From NCBI RefSeq assembly GCF_021531075.1, contig NZ_JADYTJ010000034.1, positions 1-35,321 of the forward strand: 35,321 nt of DNA, in the 5' to 3' direction. Under the pieces are notes generated by a model, which saw only the letters and a program-made list of their open reading frames with translations, was not told the DNA's origin and ran no database searches. Origin of the DNA: Bacteroides caecigallinarum (GTDB taxonomy: Bacteria > Bacteroidota > Bacteroidia > Bacteroidales > Bacteroidaceae). Below are positions 17,436 through 26,156 of this stretch, in pieces; positions within the stretch are counted from its first letter, which is position 1, and the number at the start of each line of letters is the position of its first letter. Position numbers and translations under genes: made by a program.

Positions 17436-18440
17436 ATGAAAAAGATTTTACTAAGTGCGATGTTGGCACTGACAATACCAACAGTAACATTTGCAAAAGA
17501 AAAGAAAGAAGAGAAAAAAGGAAGTGCAATCATCACTATCTACTCTGATTTGCATTCAGGATTCGGAACTGTAAACAACGACAGAGGTTTTAACTTGGAC
17601 AGAGCTTATATTGGATACCAGTATAAACTACCTCATAACCTCTTGATAAAGGCAGTTATGGACTTCGACCAGTCTGATGATGTTGACGACATACAGAGAG
17701 TAGGCTTTATCAAAAACGCAATGGTGTCATGGAAACACGAAGGTCTGACACTGAACGGAGGTTTGATAAGCACTACACAGTTCAAGACTCAGGAAGACTT
17801 CTGGGACAAACGCTACGTTATGAAATCATTCCAGGATGAATATAAGTTCGGTAGCAGCGCAGACTTGGCTGTATCGGCTGCATACAAGTTTAACGATATT
17901 TTCGCAGCCGATGTAATAGTTGCAAATGGTGAAGGTTACAAGAAAGTACAGGTGGACGACGGTCTTCAGTACGGTGCCGGTTTGACACTCACTCCTGTAA
18001 AAGGATTTATGGTACGCGCATACGGTTCATACAATGAAGCCGGACAAAGCATAAAAGATGCGGCTCAAAACAAGGACGATGTAAAAGGAACAACAAACCT
18101 GGCATTCTTCGCAGGATACAAAAATAAGGCATTCTCTCTTGGAGCAGAATACAACTGGATGAAGAACACCAAGTTTGCCAATGGAAACGACAAAAGTGGT
18201 GCTTCTGTTTACACAACAATCAATCTTACAAAAAAAATCAACATATACGGACGCTGGGATTACCTGACATCAAAAGACTCATGGGATAATGACAATGACG
18301 GTATGGCAGGTATGGCAGGAATTGAATTCAAACTTGGGAAATATGTTAAGTTATCTCCTAACTACAGAATATGGGCTCCAAAAGCCGACGGAATGAAGAA
18401 CCTTTCATATGCATACTTAAATGCTTCATTCGCTCTTTGA
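17436..18440 (+). CDS. outer-membrane porin (phosphate-selective porin O/P type)
   Basis: 334 residues from the ATG at 17436, which starts a clear signal peptide (MKKILLSAMLALTIPTVTFA). A longer frame from 17361 would put non-signal sequence in front and begin inside the repeat region, so it is rejected. The mature protein has alternating aromatic and polar strands (for example NLDRAYIGYQYKL, FMVRAYGSYNEAG, SLGAEYNWMKN) and ends in ASFAL, as expected of a beta-barrel. Porin O/P-type barrels take up anions or phosphate in other bacteria. The pst genes follow directly, which supports a role in outer-membrane phosphate entry. Confidence 0.82.
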   Translation: MKKILLSAMLALTIPTVTFAKEKKEEKKGSAIITIYSDLHSGFGTVNNDRGFNLDRAYIGYQYKLPHNLLIKAVMDFDQSDDVDDIQRVGFIKNAMVSWKHEGLTLNGGLISTTQFKTQEDFWDKRYVMKSFQDEYKFGSSADLAVSAAYKFNDIFAADVIVANGEGYKKVQVDDGLQYGAGLTLTPVKGFMVRAYGSYNEAGQSIKDAAQNKDDVKGTTNLAFFAGYKNKAFSLGAEYNWMKNTKFANGNDKSGASVYTTINLTKKINIYGRWDYLTSKDSWDNDNDGMAGMAGIEFKLGKYVKLSPNYRIWAPKADGMKNLSYAYLNASFAL

Positions 18441-18442
18441 GA

Positions 18443-18508
18443 AACGTTTGAACGCTGTTCATAAGCCGTTCAGATACTGTTCAGTAAACGTTTAGTGAAC
18501 GCTCAGTG
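18443..18508 (+). promoter_or_regulatory. six 11-bp direct repeats before pstS (tandem PHO-box-like array)
   Basis: Starting 2 nt after the porin stop, six consecutive 11-mers share a core (C/T)GTTCAG: AACGTTTGAAC, GCTGTTCATAA, GCCGTTCAGAT, ACTGTTCAGTA, AACGTTTAGTG, AACGCTCAGTG. The spacing is exactly 11 bp throughout and the core resembles the E. coli PHO-box unit CTGTCAT. PhoB-type dimers bind such repeats on one face of the helix. The pstS ATG lies 71 nt beyond the array. Binding is inferred; the repeats are read directly. Confidence 0.72.
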
Positions 18509-18579
18509 GACATCTCCTAAACAGCGGTTAAACGATAATTAAACAACTATAAAACAACAAAATATTAATTTTTTACATT

Positions 18580-19629
18580 ATGAAAAAAATTTATTTATCA
18601 CTCATTGCAGGTGTGTTTGCAGCAATCGTTTCATCTTGCGGCGGACAGAAATCAAACGGAGTTGAACTTACAGGTGCCGGAGCAACATTCCCACTTCCTT
18701 TCTACACAATGTCATTCGACTCTTACGGAACAACAGGCAACAATAAAGTATCATACGGTGGTATCGGTAGTGGCGGCGGTGTCCGTAACCTTAAAGACGG
18801 TATCGTTGATTTTGCAGGTAGCGACGCATTCCTCTCAGACAAGGAAATGAGCGAAATGAAACCTGTGGTACACATCCCAACTTGTATGGGTGCTGTAGTA
18901 TTGGCATACAACCTTCCAGAAGTTACAGCTTTAAACCTTTCAGGTGATGTAATAGCTGACATCTTCGCAGGAAAAATCACTAAATGGAACGACGAACGTC
19001 TTCAGAAATTGAACCCTGACACAAAACTTCCTGAAAAGGACATCATCCCTGCATATCGTTCAGACGGTAGTGGTACAACTTTCGTATTCACTGACTATTT
19101 GAGCAAAGTAAGCGAAGACTGGAAAAACAACTTCGGTTGCGGTAAGACTGTTGACTTCAAGGTTGGTCAGGCTGCTAAAGGTAATCCTGGTGTAGCAGGT
19201 ATTATCCGTCAGACTCCATACTCAATCGGTTATATCGGTTCTGAATATGCTTTCGCACAGAAAATCCCATATGCAAGTGTAATGAATGTACGTGGCGAAC
19301 TCGTTACTCCATCTACAGAAAGTATATCTGCAGCCGCAGCTGGAGAAATTCCACAGGACACTCGCTGTTCAATCACAAATGCAGACGCTGCAGGTGCATA
19401 TCCTATCAGCTGTTTCACTTGGTTGATTATCTATAAGGAGCAGAACTACTCAGACCGTACTATCGAACAGGCTAAAGCTACTCTTGACATGCTTCAGTAT
19501 ATGTTGAGTGCCGATGTACAGAAAACTACAGAAACAGTACACTACGCTCCACTGCCACAAAGTGCAATTGACAAGAGCCTTCAGAACCTGAAAGAAGTAA
19601 CTTTCGACGGACAGGCAATCCTTAAATAA
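18580..19629 (+). CDS. pstS: phosphate ABC transporter substrate-binding lipoprotein PstS
   Basis: 349 residues. A lipoprotein signal peptide has its lipobox at AAIVSSC (Cys20). The mature part binds phosphate in the periplasm: LTGAGATFPLPFY, the GSGGGVRNLKDG loop, FAGSDAFLS, and AYRSDGSGTTFVFTDYLS supply the ligand-binding loops of the PstS family. It delivers phosphate to PstC/PstA in the inner membrane. The repeat array upstream and the hairpin after the stop suggest strong, separately tuned expression. Confidence 0.96.
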   Translation: MKKIYLSLIAGVFAAIVSSCGGQKSNGVELTGAGATFPLPFYTMSFDSYGTTGNNKVSYGGIGSGGGVRNLKDGIVDFAGSDAFLSDKEMSEMKPVVHIPTCMGAVVLAYNLPEVTALNLSGDVIADIFAGKITKWNDERLQKLNPDTKLPEKDIIPAYRSDGSGTTFVFTDYLSKVSEDWKNNFGCGKTVDFKVGQAAKGNPGVAGIIRQTPYSIGYIGSEYAFAQKIPYASVMNVRGELVTPSTESISAAAAGEIPQDTRCSITNADAAGAYPISCFTWLIIYKEQNYSDRTIEQAKATLDMLQYMLSADVQKTTETVHYAPLPQSAIDKSLQNLKEVTFDGQAILK

Positions 19630-19643
19630 GTTGACAAGGTCTT

Positions 19644-19703
19644 AGTTGACAAGTTAATTGATAGGTTCTCCATCCGGACAGCAACCTTGTTAACTTGTCA
19701 ACT
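19644..19703 (+). repeat. inverted repeat between pstS and pstC
   Basis: Perfect 14-bp arms AGTTGACAAGTTAA (19644-19657) and TTAACTTGTCAACT (19690-19703) with a 32-nt spacer. Flanking TTGACAAG and CTTGTCA copies add partial pairing. No T-run follows, so it resembles an intercistronic stabilising hairpin more than a terminator. Confidence 0.8.
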
Positions 19704-19740
19704 TGTCACCTAAAAACTAACAACAAACAATTAAGAAAAC

Positions 19741-20598
19741 ATGCAAGACAAGATATTCAAAGCATTACTCATTATATCGGCAATAATAATCCCTGTTATA
19801 GGTGTCGGGATTGTATTCTCATTGGTGAATGATGCTTCAGGAGCATTCGAGCACTTCGGTTTCTGGAATTTCATTTTTTCGGACGATTGGGTAACTACAG
19901 CCGGAAAAGAGAAATACGGTGCACTGCCTTTCATTACAGGTACACTTCTCACCACACTGCTTGCACTGCTCATGTGTATTCCATTCTCGCTTCCTGTAGC
20001 ACTGTTCACCGGAGAATATTTCAAAGGAAAGAAAATAGCTACCATACTGAGTACTGTAGTAGACTTGCTGGCAGGTATCCCGTCTATTATCTATGGTCTT
20101 TGGGGATTCTATGCCCTGCGCCATATATTCATGCACCTCAACCTATCTCCACAAGGTTCCGGAATTCTTACAGCAGCTTTCGTACTTGCCATCATGATTG
20201 TGCCGTATGCAGCATCACTAAGTGCCGAGTTCATCAAGATGGTACCATCCGACCTAAAGGAAGGAGCATATGCAATGGGAGCCACACGCGCTGAAGTAAT
20301 CCGCAGAGTGGTATTTCCGATGGCAGGTTCAGGAATTTTCTCGGCATACATTCTTGCTATCGGACGAGCATTGGGTGAGACAATGACTGTGACAATGCTT
20401 ATCGGTAACACAAACCAGATGCCTGAAACACTGAGAACAACAGGAAACACTATGGCAAGTATCATAGCCAATCAGTTTGGCGAGGCCGACGGACTAAAAC
20501 TATCGTCACTAATCGCTATAGGCTTGCTCCTGTTCCTTATTACAGCAATAATAAACATGATAGGAAAGATACTCATACGCCGCGCCCAGCACGTATAA
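19741..20598 (+). CDS. pstC: phosphate ABC transporter permease PstC
   Basis: 285 residues, about 30 shorter than E. coli PstC. Six hydrophobic segments, starting with FKALLIISAIIIPVIGVGIV. The transport-domain motif (EAA loop) that contacts PstB is EGAYAMGATRAEVIRRVVFP (about 174-193), followed by GRALGETMTVTML. The segment SIIYGLWGFYAL is also typical. It forms the inner-membrane channel with PstA. pstA starts 21 nt downstream. Confidence 0.95.
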   Translation: MQDKIFKALLIISAIIIPVIGVGIVFSLVNDASGAFEHFGFWNFIFSDDWVTTAGKEKYGALPFITGTLLTTLLALLMCIPFSLPVALFTGEYFKGKKIATILSTVVDLLAGIPSIIYGLWGFYALRHIFMHLNLSPQGSGILTAAFVLAIMIVPYAASLSAEFIKMVPSDLKEGAYAMGATRAEVIRRVVFPMAGSGIFSAYILAIGRALGETMTVTMLIGNTNQMPETLRTTGNTMASIIANQFGEADGLKLSSLIAIGLLLFLITAIINMIGKILIRRAQHV

Positions 20599-20619
20599 CA
20601 ATTCATCAATCAGAAGAAT

Positions 20620-21492
20620 ATGATAGTAAAAGACAATAAACTACAGATACGAAAGTTCAAGAATACACTTCTCTTCTGGACTGTATGCATACTGTCCGGC
20701 TTGACAGCGATACCGCTGCTTGCCATTCTTGGAGAGGTATTCATTAAAGGTTGGGAACAGTTGGGATGGTCGTTTATCACAGAAGCTACGCCAAATGCAT
20801 ATAAGGCCATGCAGGCTATGCAGGCAGGCGAAACTATTCCTGGAGGTATAGCCAACGGTATTGTGGGAACATTCCTTATGCTTTTACTTGCCGCAATAGT
20901 AGCTATTCCTGTCGGTATTTTCTGCGGTATCTGCCTTTCTGAATACAGAGGCAACTGGTTTGCAACTATCGTAAGTTATCTTACCGACCTTCTTCAGGGA
21001 ACACCATCCATCATCATCGGTATCATCACATACATCTGGGTAGTAGTTCCGATGAAAGGATATTCGGCTTTTGCAGGAAGTGTGGCACTGTTCATCATGA
21101 TGCTTCCACTCATTATCCGTTCCACAGAAGAGACAATGAAAATTCTTCCCGAAACACTCAAGGAAGCAGGCCTAGCACTCGGGGGAAGCTATTGGAGAGT
21201 AATGCTACAGGTTATGGTTCCATCGGCATTCGGAAGTATATTCACAGGTATTCTGCTTGCCATCTCGCGTGTAGTAGGCGAAACAGCTCCACTTATGTTT
21301 ACAGCCCTCGGAGGTGCAGCAATCAGCTGGAATATGGCACGCCCTATGTCGGCAGTTCCATTGCTTATCTGGGAATTCTTCAACGATCCTAACTTACAAA
21401 GCCTCATCTGGGGAGCATCCTTATTCCTGCTCACCTTCGTATTATGTTTAAACTTATTAGCTAAAAGAATTGCAAAGAAATGGAAAGTATAA
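20620..21492 (+). CDS. pstA: phosphate ABC transporter permease PstA
   Basis: 290 residues, six membrane segments. The EAA-type loop is LKEAGLALGGSYWRVMLQVM (about 181-200), with TPSIIIGIITYIW before it and SRVVGETAPLMFTALGG after it, all typical of PstA. The region MQAMQAGETIPGGIANGIVG matches the PstA periplasmic loop. The last 13 nt overlap the pstB start, so the two are translationally coupled. Confidence 0.95.
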   Translation: MIVKDNKLQIRKFKNTLLFWTVCILSGLTAIPLLAILGEVFIKGWEQLGWSFITEATPNAYKAMQAMQAGETIPGGIANGIVGTFLMLLLAAIVAIPVGIFCGICLSEYRGNWFATIVSYLTDLLQGTPSIIIGIITYIWVVVPMKGYSAFAGSVALFIMMLPLIIRSTEETMKILPETLKEAGLALGGSYWRVMLQVMVPSAFGSIFTGILLAISRVVGETAPLMFTALGGAAISWNMARPMSAVPLLIWEFFNDPNLQSLIWGASLFLLTFVLCLNLLAKRIAKKWKV

Positions 21493-22250
21493 AAGATCCT
21501 ATCCTTCAAATACAGAATGTATCAATATCATATACAGGAAAGATACTTGCAGTAAAGAATGTAAGTGCTGATGTTGAGAAAAACACCATCACAGCCATCA
21601 TGGGACCTTCAGGCTGCGGTAAAAGTACATTGCTGCGTGCAGTAAACCGTATGCACGAACTTTATAAGAATATCAACGTTACAGGCAAGATATTGCTGAA
21701 CGGTGAAAACGTTCTTGAGATGGACCCTACGGAAGAACGCCGCCGCATAGGTATGGTATTCCAACGTCCTAATCCGTTCCCTACAATGAATATCTACGAT
21801 AATGTACTCGCAGGATACATTCTTAATGGAATAAAGCTAAGCAAAAGCAAGAAAGACGAGATAGTGGAACGCAATCTACGTAACGTAATGCTTTGGGACG
21901 AAGTGAAGGACTCTCTCACAAAACGCGGAACATTCCTCTCGGGAGGTCAGCAGCAACGTCTGTGCATAGCACGTTCGCTTGCACTACAGCCAGACATCCT
22001 GCTTATGGACGAGCCTACTTCAGCGCTTGACCCTATCGCTACAAAACACATTGAGGAACTTCTTATAGAACTGAAGAAGGAAGTAACTATACTTATCGTG
22101 ACACACAACATGTCGCAAGCTAAACGTATCTCAGACCGCTCAATGTTCATGTTCCTTGGCGAGTTGATTGAATACGATGATACACAAAAAATGTTTACCA
22201 ATCCGGAAGACGAACGCACTCGTGCATACCTCACCGGTAAGATGGGATAA
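21480..22250 (+). CDS. pstB: phosphate ABC transporter ATP-binding protein PstB
   Basis: 256 residues. ATPase of the Pst importer: Walker A GPSGCGKST (42-50), Q-loop MVFQRPNPFP, signature LSGGQQQR, Walker B ILLMDEPTSALDP and H-loop VTHNMSQAKR are all intact. Overlaps pstA by 13 nt. It is followed by a terminator rather than phoU, which usually completes this operon. Confidence 0.97.
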   Translation: MESIKDPILQIQNVSISYTGKILAVKNVSADVEKNTITAIMGPSGCGKSTLLRAVNRMHELYKNINVTGKILLNGENVLEMDPTEERRRIGMVFQRPNPFPTMNIYDNVLAGYILNGIKLSKSKKDEIVERNLRNVMLWDEVKDSLTKRGTFLSGGQQQRLCIARSLALQPDILLMDEPTSALDPIATKHIEELLIELKKEVTILIVTHNMSQAKRISDRSMFMFLGELIEYDDTQKMFTNPEDERTRAYLTGKMG

Positions 22251-22271
22251 TAATATTTATGTTGTAGTATG

Positions 22272-22313
22272 AGAAGACTGTTATCCGGCAAAGGCCGGGA
22301 ACAGTCTTTTTTA
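22272..22313 (+). terminator. terminator of the pst operon
   Basis: Stem AAGACTGTT paired with AACAGTCTT, with an inner CCGG/CCGG pairing, followed by a T-rich run, about 25 nt after the pstB stop codon. Confidence 0.88.
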
Positions 22314-22385
22314 TTTATAAAATAATTATCTATATCATTGATAACTGTTTTTTGCATCTTTGTTACCAATAATTAATTTCATTTT

Positions 22386-22416
22386 ATTTGATAATCAAAT
22401 AAAATCTGTAATTTTG
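22386..22416 (+). promoter_or_regulatory. promoter of the 56-residue peptide gene with palindrome over -33
   Basis: TTTG (22387-22390) and TAATTTTG (22409-22416), 18 nt apart, fit the Bacteroidetes -33/-7 promoter well. The -33 element lies within a perfect palindrome ATTTGAT-A-ATCAAAT (22386-22400), a candidate operator. Confidence 0.6.
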
Positions 22417-22445
22417 CAGACATTACCAAATAATGAATAGATAGT

Positions 22446-22616
22446 ATGAAAAACCTAAAAAATTCGACTAAAGAAGTTTACATTAAACCGGAATGTGAAA
22501 CCATTAATACAGAAACTGAAGGATTAATTTGCACTAGTGGTGACAAAGTTAATGTAAGCAATACAAAAATAAATGATTACGAAGACGGAGGTTCTTATAA
22601 TATCTCAGTATTCTAA
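22446..22616 (+). CDS. 56-residue peptide with ICTSG motif, unknown function
   Basis: ATG at 22446, stop at 22614-22616. The product starts MKNLKNSTKEVYIKPECE, continues with ETEGLICTSGDKV, and has an acidic, Gly- and Asn-rich C-terminal part ending DYEDGGSYNISVF. It has no signal peptide or membrane segment. It resembles the many short Bacteroidales proteins that begin with Lys-rich residues and a YxxPE motif followed by a hydrophobic-Cys/Ala-Gly point; some of these are suspected secreted or modified peptides. The division into a leader (about 1-31) and a core is speculative; no maturation enzyme or peptidase-transporter is next to it. Its own promoter and strong terminator argue that it is a real gene. 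Confidence 0.7.
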   Translation: MKNLKNSTKEVYIKPECETINTETEGLICTSGDKVNVSNTKINDYEDGGSYNISVF

Positions 22617-22632
22617 ATTTATTTCATTTACC

Positions 22633-22676
22633 AAAATGTCCTGTCGTTTTAATTAAAACGACAAGACATTTTTTTT
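22633..22676 (+). terminator. terminator of the 56-residue peptide gene
   Basis: Stem AAAATGTC-C-TGTCGTTTT (22633-22650) with AAAACGACA-A-GACATTTT (22655-22672), one internal mismatch, AATT loop, inside a run of eight T. It starts 17 nt after the peptide stop codon. Confidence 0.93.
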
Positions 22677-22749
22677 AACGTATCACTGCACAATCATTAT
22701 ATAAAGAAACTTTAAGATTGTCAAACTGTTATCATTATCAATTCTTTAT

Positions 22750-22757
22750 TATCTTTG
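22750..22757 (+). promoter_or_regulatory. -7 promoter box of the GT117 gene
   Basis: TATCTTTG matches TAnnTTTG exactly, 66 nt before the ATG at 22824. The leader between them contains an 8-bp inverted repeat TTTTTCGA / TCGAAAAA. Confidence 0.6.
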
Positions 22758-22823
22758 CGCTTGTTTTTCGACGATAATAACGAACCAACGGTCTACGAAT
22801 CGAAAAAGTTAAATATATAATTC

Positions 22824-25800
22824 ATGAAACAGTACAACAAGATTAACAATCTGGTTGGATGGCTTGCTTTCGCTATTGCAGCTTTCACTTACTGCATGAC
22901 CATTGAGCCTACAGCCAGTTTCTGGGACTGCCCAGAATTTATAACCACCGGTTACAAACTGGAAGTAGGACACCCACCTGGCGCACCTTTCTTCATGCTT
23001 ACAGCAAACTTATTCAGCCTGTTCGCTTCCGACCCTTCGCAAGTGGCACTGATGGTTAATATAATGAGTGCACTGATGAGTGCAGCATGTATTCTTTTCC
23101 TTTTCTGGAGTATAACCCACCTTACAAAAAAACTGGTATGTCCGAACATTGAGGATATGACTACCGGAAAACTTATCACCATAATGGGGTCGGGCCTTGT
23201 AGGAGCATTGGCATATACATGGAGCGACACTTTCTGGTTCAGTGCAGTAGAAGGAGAAGTTTATGCATACTCCAGCTTGTTTACTGCTTTGGTGTTCTGG
23301 CTTATCTTGAAATGGGAGAATAGGGCAGACGAGCCTCACAGCGACAGATGGCTGATATTAATAGCTTATCTTACAGGACTTTCGATAGGCGTACACCTGC
23401 TTAACCTGCTGTGTATACCTGCCATTGTACTGGTTTATTACTACAAAAAGAATCCTAACGCCAACCTGAAGGGAAGCCTTCTGGCTCTGTGCGGATCTAT
23501 GGTAATTATAGCCGCAGTGCTTTACGGAATAGTGCCGGGTATTGTAAAAGTGGGAGGATGGTTCGAACTGTTATTTGTTAACAGCCTCGGAATGCCTTTC
23601 AACACCGGACTTATCGTATATATCATAATAATGGCAGCATCGCTCATATGGGGTGTGTACGAAAGCTACACAGTGAGAAGTCGCAAAATGATGAATATAT
23701 CGTTCCTGCTTACATTGGGGCTTCTTGGTATTCCGTTCTACGGACATGGATGGAGCAGTGTTATCATTGGTATAATCATACTGGGTATTCTGGCTGCATA
23801 TCTGTTTGCCGACCTGAGCGAAAAATTCCGTGTAAGTGCACGCACGCTGAATACTTCACTTTTGGCTCTGATGATGATTGTAGTAGGTTATTCTTCATAT
23901 GCAGTAATCGTGATACGTTCGTCGGCCAATACTCCTATGGACCAGAACTCGCCTGAAGACATATTCACTCTTGGGGAATATTTGGGACGTGAACAGTATG
24001 GTACACGACCTCTGTTCTACGGACAGGCATACTCATCAAAACCTGCATTGAAACAGGTAGACGGTGGATGTGTGTACGATGTAGTAGAAGGTGCTCCTGT
24101 GTATCAGCGTAAGGAAAAGGAAACTCCCGACGAAAAGGACAGCTACGAAGTAGTACGTCACAGGACTGAATACAAATATGCACAGAATATGTTCTTCCCA
24201 CGTATGTACAGCGAATCGCATGCGCAACAATACGAAGCATGGGTAGGAGGAATAACAGGCAAACAGGTTCCTTACGACCAGTGTGGCGAAATGATTATGG
24301 TAAAGATTCCTACTCAGTGGGAAAACATCAAGTTCTTCTTTATTTATCAGGTGAACTATATGTACTGGAGATACTTCATGTGGAACTTTGCCGGACGCCA
24401 GAACGACATACAGGGTCAGGGAGAAATAGAACATGGCAACTGGATTACAGGAATTCCGTTCATTGACAATATGCTCGTTGGCGACCAGACATTACTGCCT
24501 GACAGCCTTAAAAACAACAAGGGGCATAACGTGTTCTACTGTCTGCCACTGATATTGGGACTAATCGGTCTGTTCTGGCAAGCATACAAGGGTAACAAAG
24601 GTATACAGCAATTCTGGATTGTATTCTTCCTGTTCTTCATGACAGGTCTTGCCATTGTACTATATCTGAACCAGACTCCGTTGCAGCCTCGCGAACGTGA
24701 CTATGCATACGCCGGCTCATTCTATGCTTTCGCAATATGGATTGGTCTTGGAGTGGCAGGTATCACTGAATATCTGCGCAAGAAGATGAACGAGACTACT
24801 GCAGCATCCATTACAGCTGTATTGTGTCTGTTGGTGCCTCTGCAGATGGTGAGCCAGACTTGGGATGACCACGACCGCAGCGAACGCTATACTTGCCGCG
24901 ATTTCGGACAGAACTATCTGAAAACAGTTCAAGAAGAGGGATGCCCTATCATATTCACTAACGGCGACAATGATACTTTCCCATTGTGGTATAACCAGGA
25001 GACTGAAGGTTTCCGTACCGACGTACGTGTATGTAACCTCAGTTATCTGCAGACAGACTGGTATATCGACCAGATGAAACGTCCGGCATACGATTCTCCT
25101 TCTGTACCTATCAACTGGGAACGTATCGACTACGTTTCGGGACATAACGAAGCTGTGTATGTACGTCCGGAAGCGATGCAGAGCATTGTTAACTATTACA
25201 AGCAAAATCCGGAAGAGGCAAAAGCAGAATTCGGTGACAACCCATACGAACTGAAGAACATCCTTGAACACTGGGTGAGAAACTCTAAGGACGGACTTCA
25301 GATGATTCCTACAGACAGTATAGTAATAAAGCTGGATAAGGAGGCTATCAAACGCTCTGGAATGCTTACACCGGACTCTATTCCTGACTATATGCACTTG
25401 TCGCTGAAAGGCAAGAGAGTGCTATACAAGAGCGAACTGATGATGCTCGAAATGCTTGCCAACACTAACTGGGAAAGACCGTTGTATATGGCTATCACTG
25501 TTGGTTCGGACAATCATTTGAACCTGACAAACAACTTCCTACAGGAAGGTCTTGCATATAGAATTACACCATTCGACAATGCTAAGCTTGGAAGAAAAAT
25601 AGACAGCGAAAAGATGTACGATAACTTGATGAACAAGTTCAAGTTCGGAGGTATTGACAATCCTGACATCTATCTGGACGAAACTGTGACACGTATGTGT
25701 GATACTCACCGACGTATGTTCGTACAGTTAAGTACACAGCTTATCAAGGAAGGCAAGAAAGACAAGGCTATAAAGGCTTTGGATTATTGTGAAAAGGTCA

Positions 25801-26141
25801 TTCCAAGTACAACAGTAAGACACGATTATATATACAGTGGTTCGAAGGAAATGGCCGACAACTATATCACTCTGGGTGAATATAAGAAAGCAGAAAATAT
25901 CCTTGACCAGATAGCTAACGACAATGTTCAGTACATAGCATGGTATCTGAGCCTTGACGATTCACGCTTTGCTCTGTCGTACGAAAACTGTCTGCGCAAT
26001 ATCTACTGTCTGGACGAAATATGCAAGAGTCTGGAAAGAATAAAGGACGACAAGACTGGAGAAGTATGTCAGACTGCCGTTCACTACAACCAGAAGTTCC
26101 AGGAACTGTATTCACTACTTGAAACAAGAGTAGGTCATTAA
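22824..26141 (+). CDS. GT117-type membrane glycosyltransferase (DUF2723, TMEM260-like)
   Basis: 1105 residues. The N-terminal half is polytopic and carries the DUF2723 hallmark EPTASFWDCPEFITTGYKLE (about 28-47), where Asp35 and Glu38 are probable catalytic residues of a GT-C fold, then VGHPPGAPFF. About twelve hydrophobic segments lie before residue 690. The C-terminal half is soluble and extracytoplasmic, with TPLQPRERDYAYAGSFYAF, NGDNDTFPLWYNQE and helical repeat-like sequence near the end. The human relative TMEM260 is a protein O-mannosyltransferase; Bacteroidetes members may glycosylate exported proteins or envelope lipids, but acceptor and donor are not known. It has its own promoter; the deacetylase gene follows 93 nt later. 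Confidence 0.88.
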   Translation: MKQYNKINNLVGWLAFAIAAFTYCMTIEPTASFWDCPEFITTGYKLEVGHPPGAPFFMLTANLFSLFASDPSQVALMVNIMSALMSAACILFLFWSITHLTKKLVCPNIEDMTTGKLITIMGSGLVGALAYTWSDTFWFSAVEGEVYAYSSLFTALVFWLILKWENRADEPHSDRWLILIAYLTGLSIGVHLLNLLCIPAIVLVYYYKKNPNANLKGSLLALCGSMVIIAAVLYGIVPGIVKVGGWFELLFVNSLGMPFNTGLIVYIIIMAASLIWGVYESYTVRSRKMMNISFLLTLGLLGIPFYGHGWSSVIIGIIILGILAAYLFADLSEKFRVSARTLNTSLLALMMIVVGYSSYAVIVIRSSANTPMDQNSPEDIFTLGEYLGREQYGTRPLFYGQAYSSKPALKQVDGGCVYDVVEGAPVYQRKEKETPDEKDSYEVVRHRTEYKYAQNMFFPRMYSESHAQQYEAWVGGITGKQVPYDQCGEMIMVKIPTQWENIKFFFIYQVNYMYWRYFMWNFAGRQNDIQGQGEIEHGNWITGIPFIDNMLVGDQTLLPDSLKNNKGHNVFYCLPLILGLIGLFWQAYKGNKGIQQFWIVFFLFFMTGLAIVLYLNQTPLQPRERDYAYAGSFYAFAIWIGLGVAGITEYLRKKMNETTAASITAVLCLLVPLQMVSQTWDDHDRSERYTCRDFGQNYLKTVQEEGCPIIFTNGDNDTFPLWYNQETEGFRTDVRVCNLSYLQTDWYIDQMKRPAYDSPSVPINWERIDYVSGHNEAVYVRPEAMQSIVNYYKQNPEEAKAEFGDNPYELKNILEHWVRNSKDGLQMIPTDSIVIKLDKEAIKRSGMLTPDSIPDYMHLSLKGKRVLYKSELMMLEMLANTNWERPLYMAITVGSDNHLNLTNNFLQEGLAYRITPFDNAKLGRKIDSEKMYDNLMNKFKFGGIDNPDIYLDETVTRMCDTHRRMFVQLSTQLIKEGKKDKAIKALDYCEKVIPSTTVRHDYIYSGSKEMADNYITLGEYKKAENILDQIANDNVQYIAWYLSLDDSRFALSYENCLRNIYCLDEICKSLERIKDDKTGEVCQTAVHYNQKFQELYSLLETRVGH

Positions 26142-26156
26142 AGAAAGAATGAGTCG

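Noticed and set aside
24717-25397. A 226-codon minus-strand frame opposite the GT117 gene.
   Set aside because: Composition is that of an antisense frame of a coding sequence, with no motif, promoter or terminator of its own.
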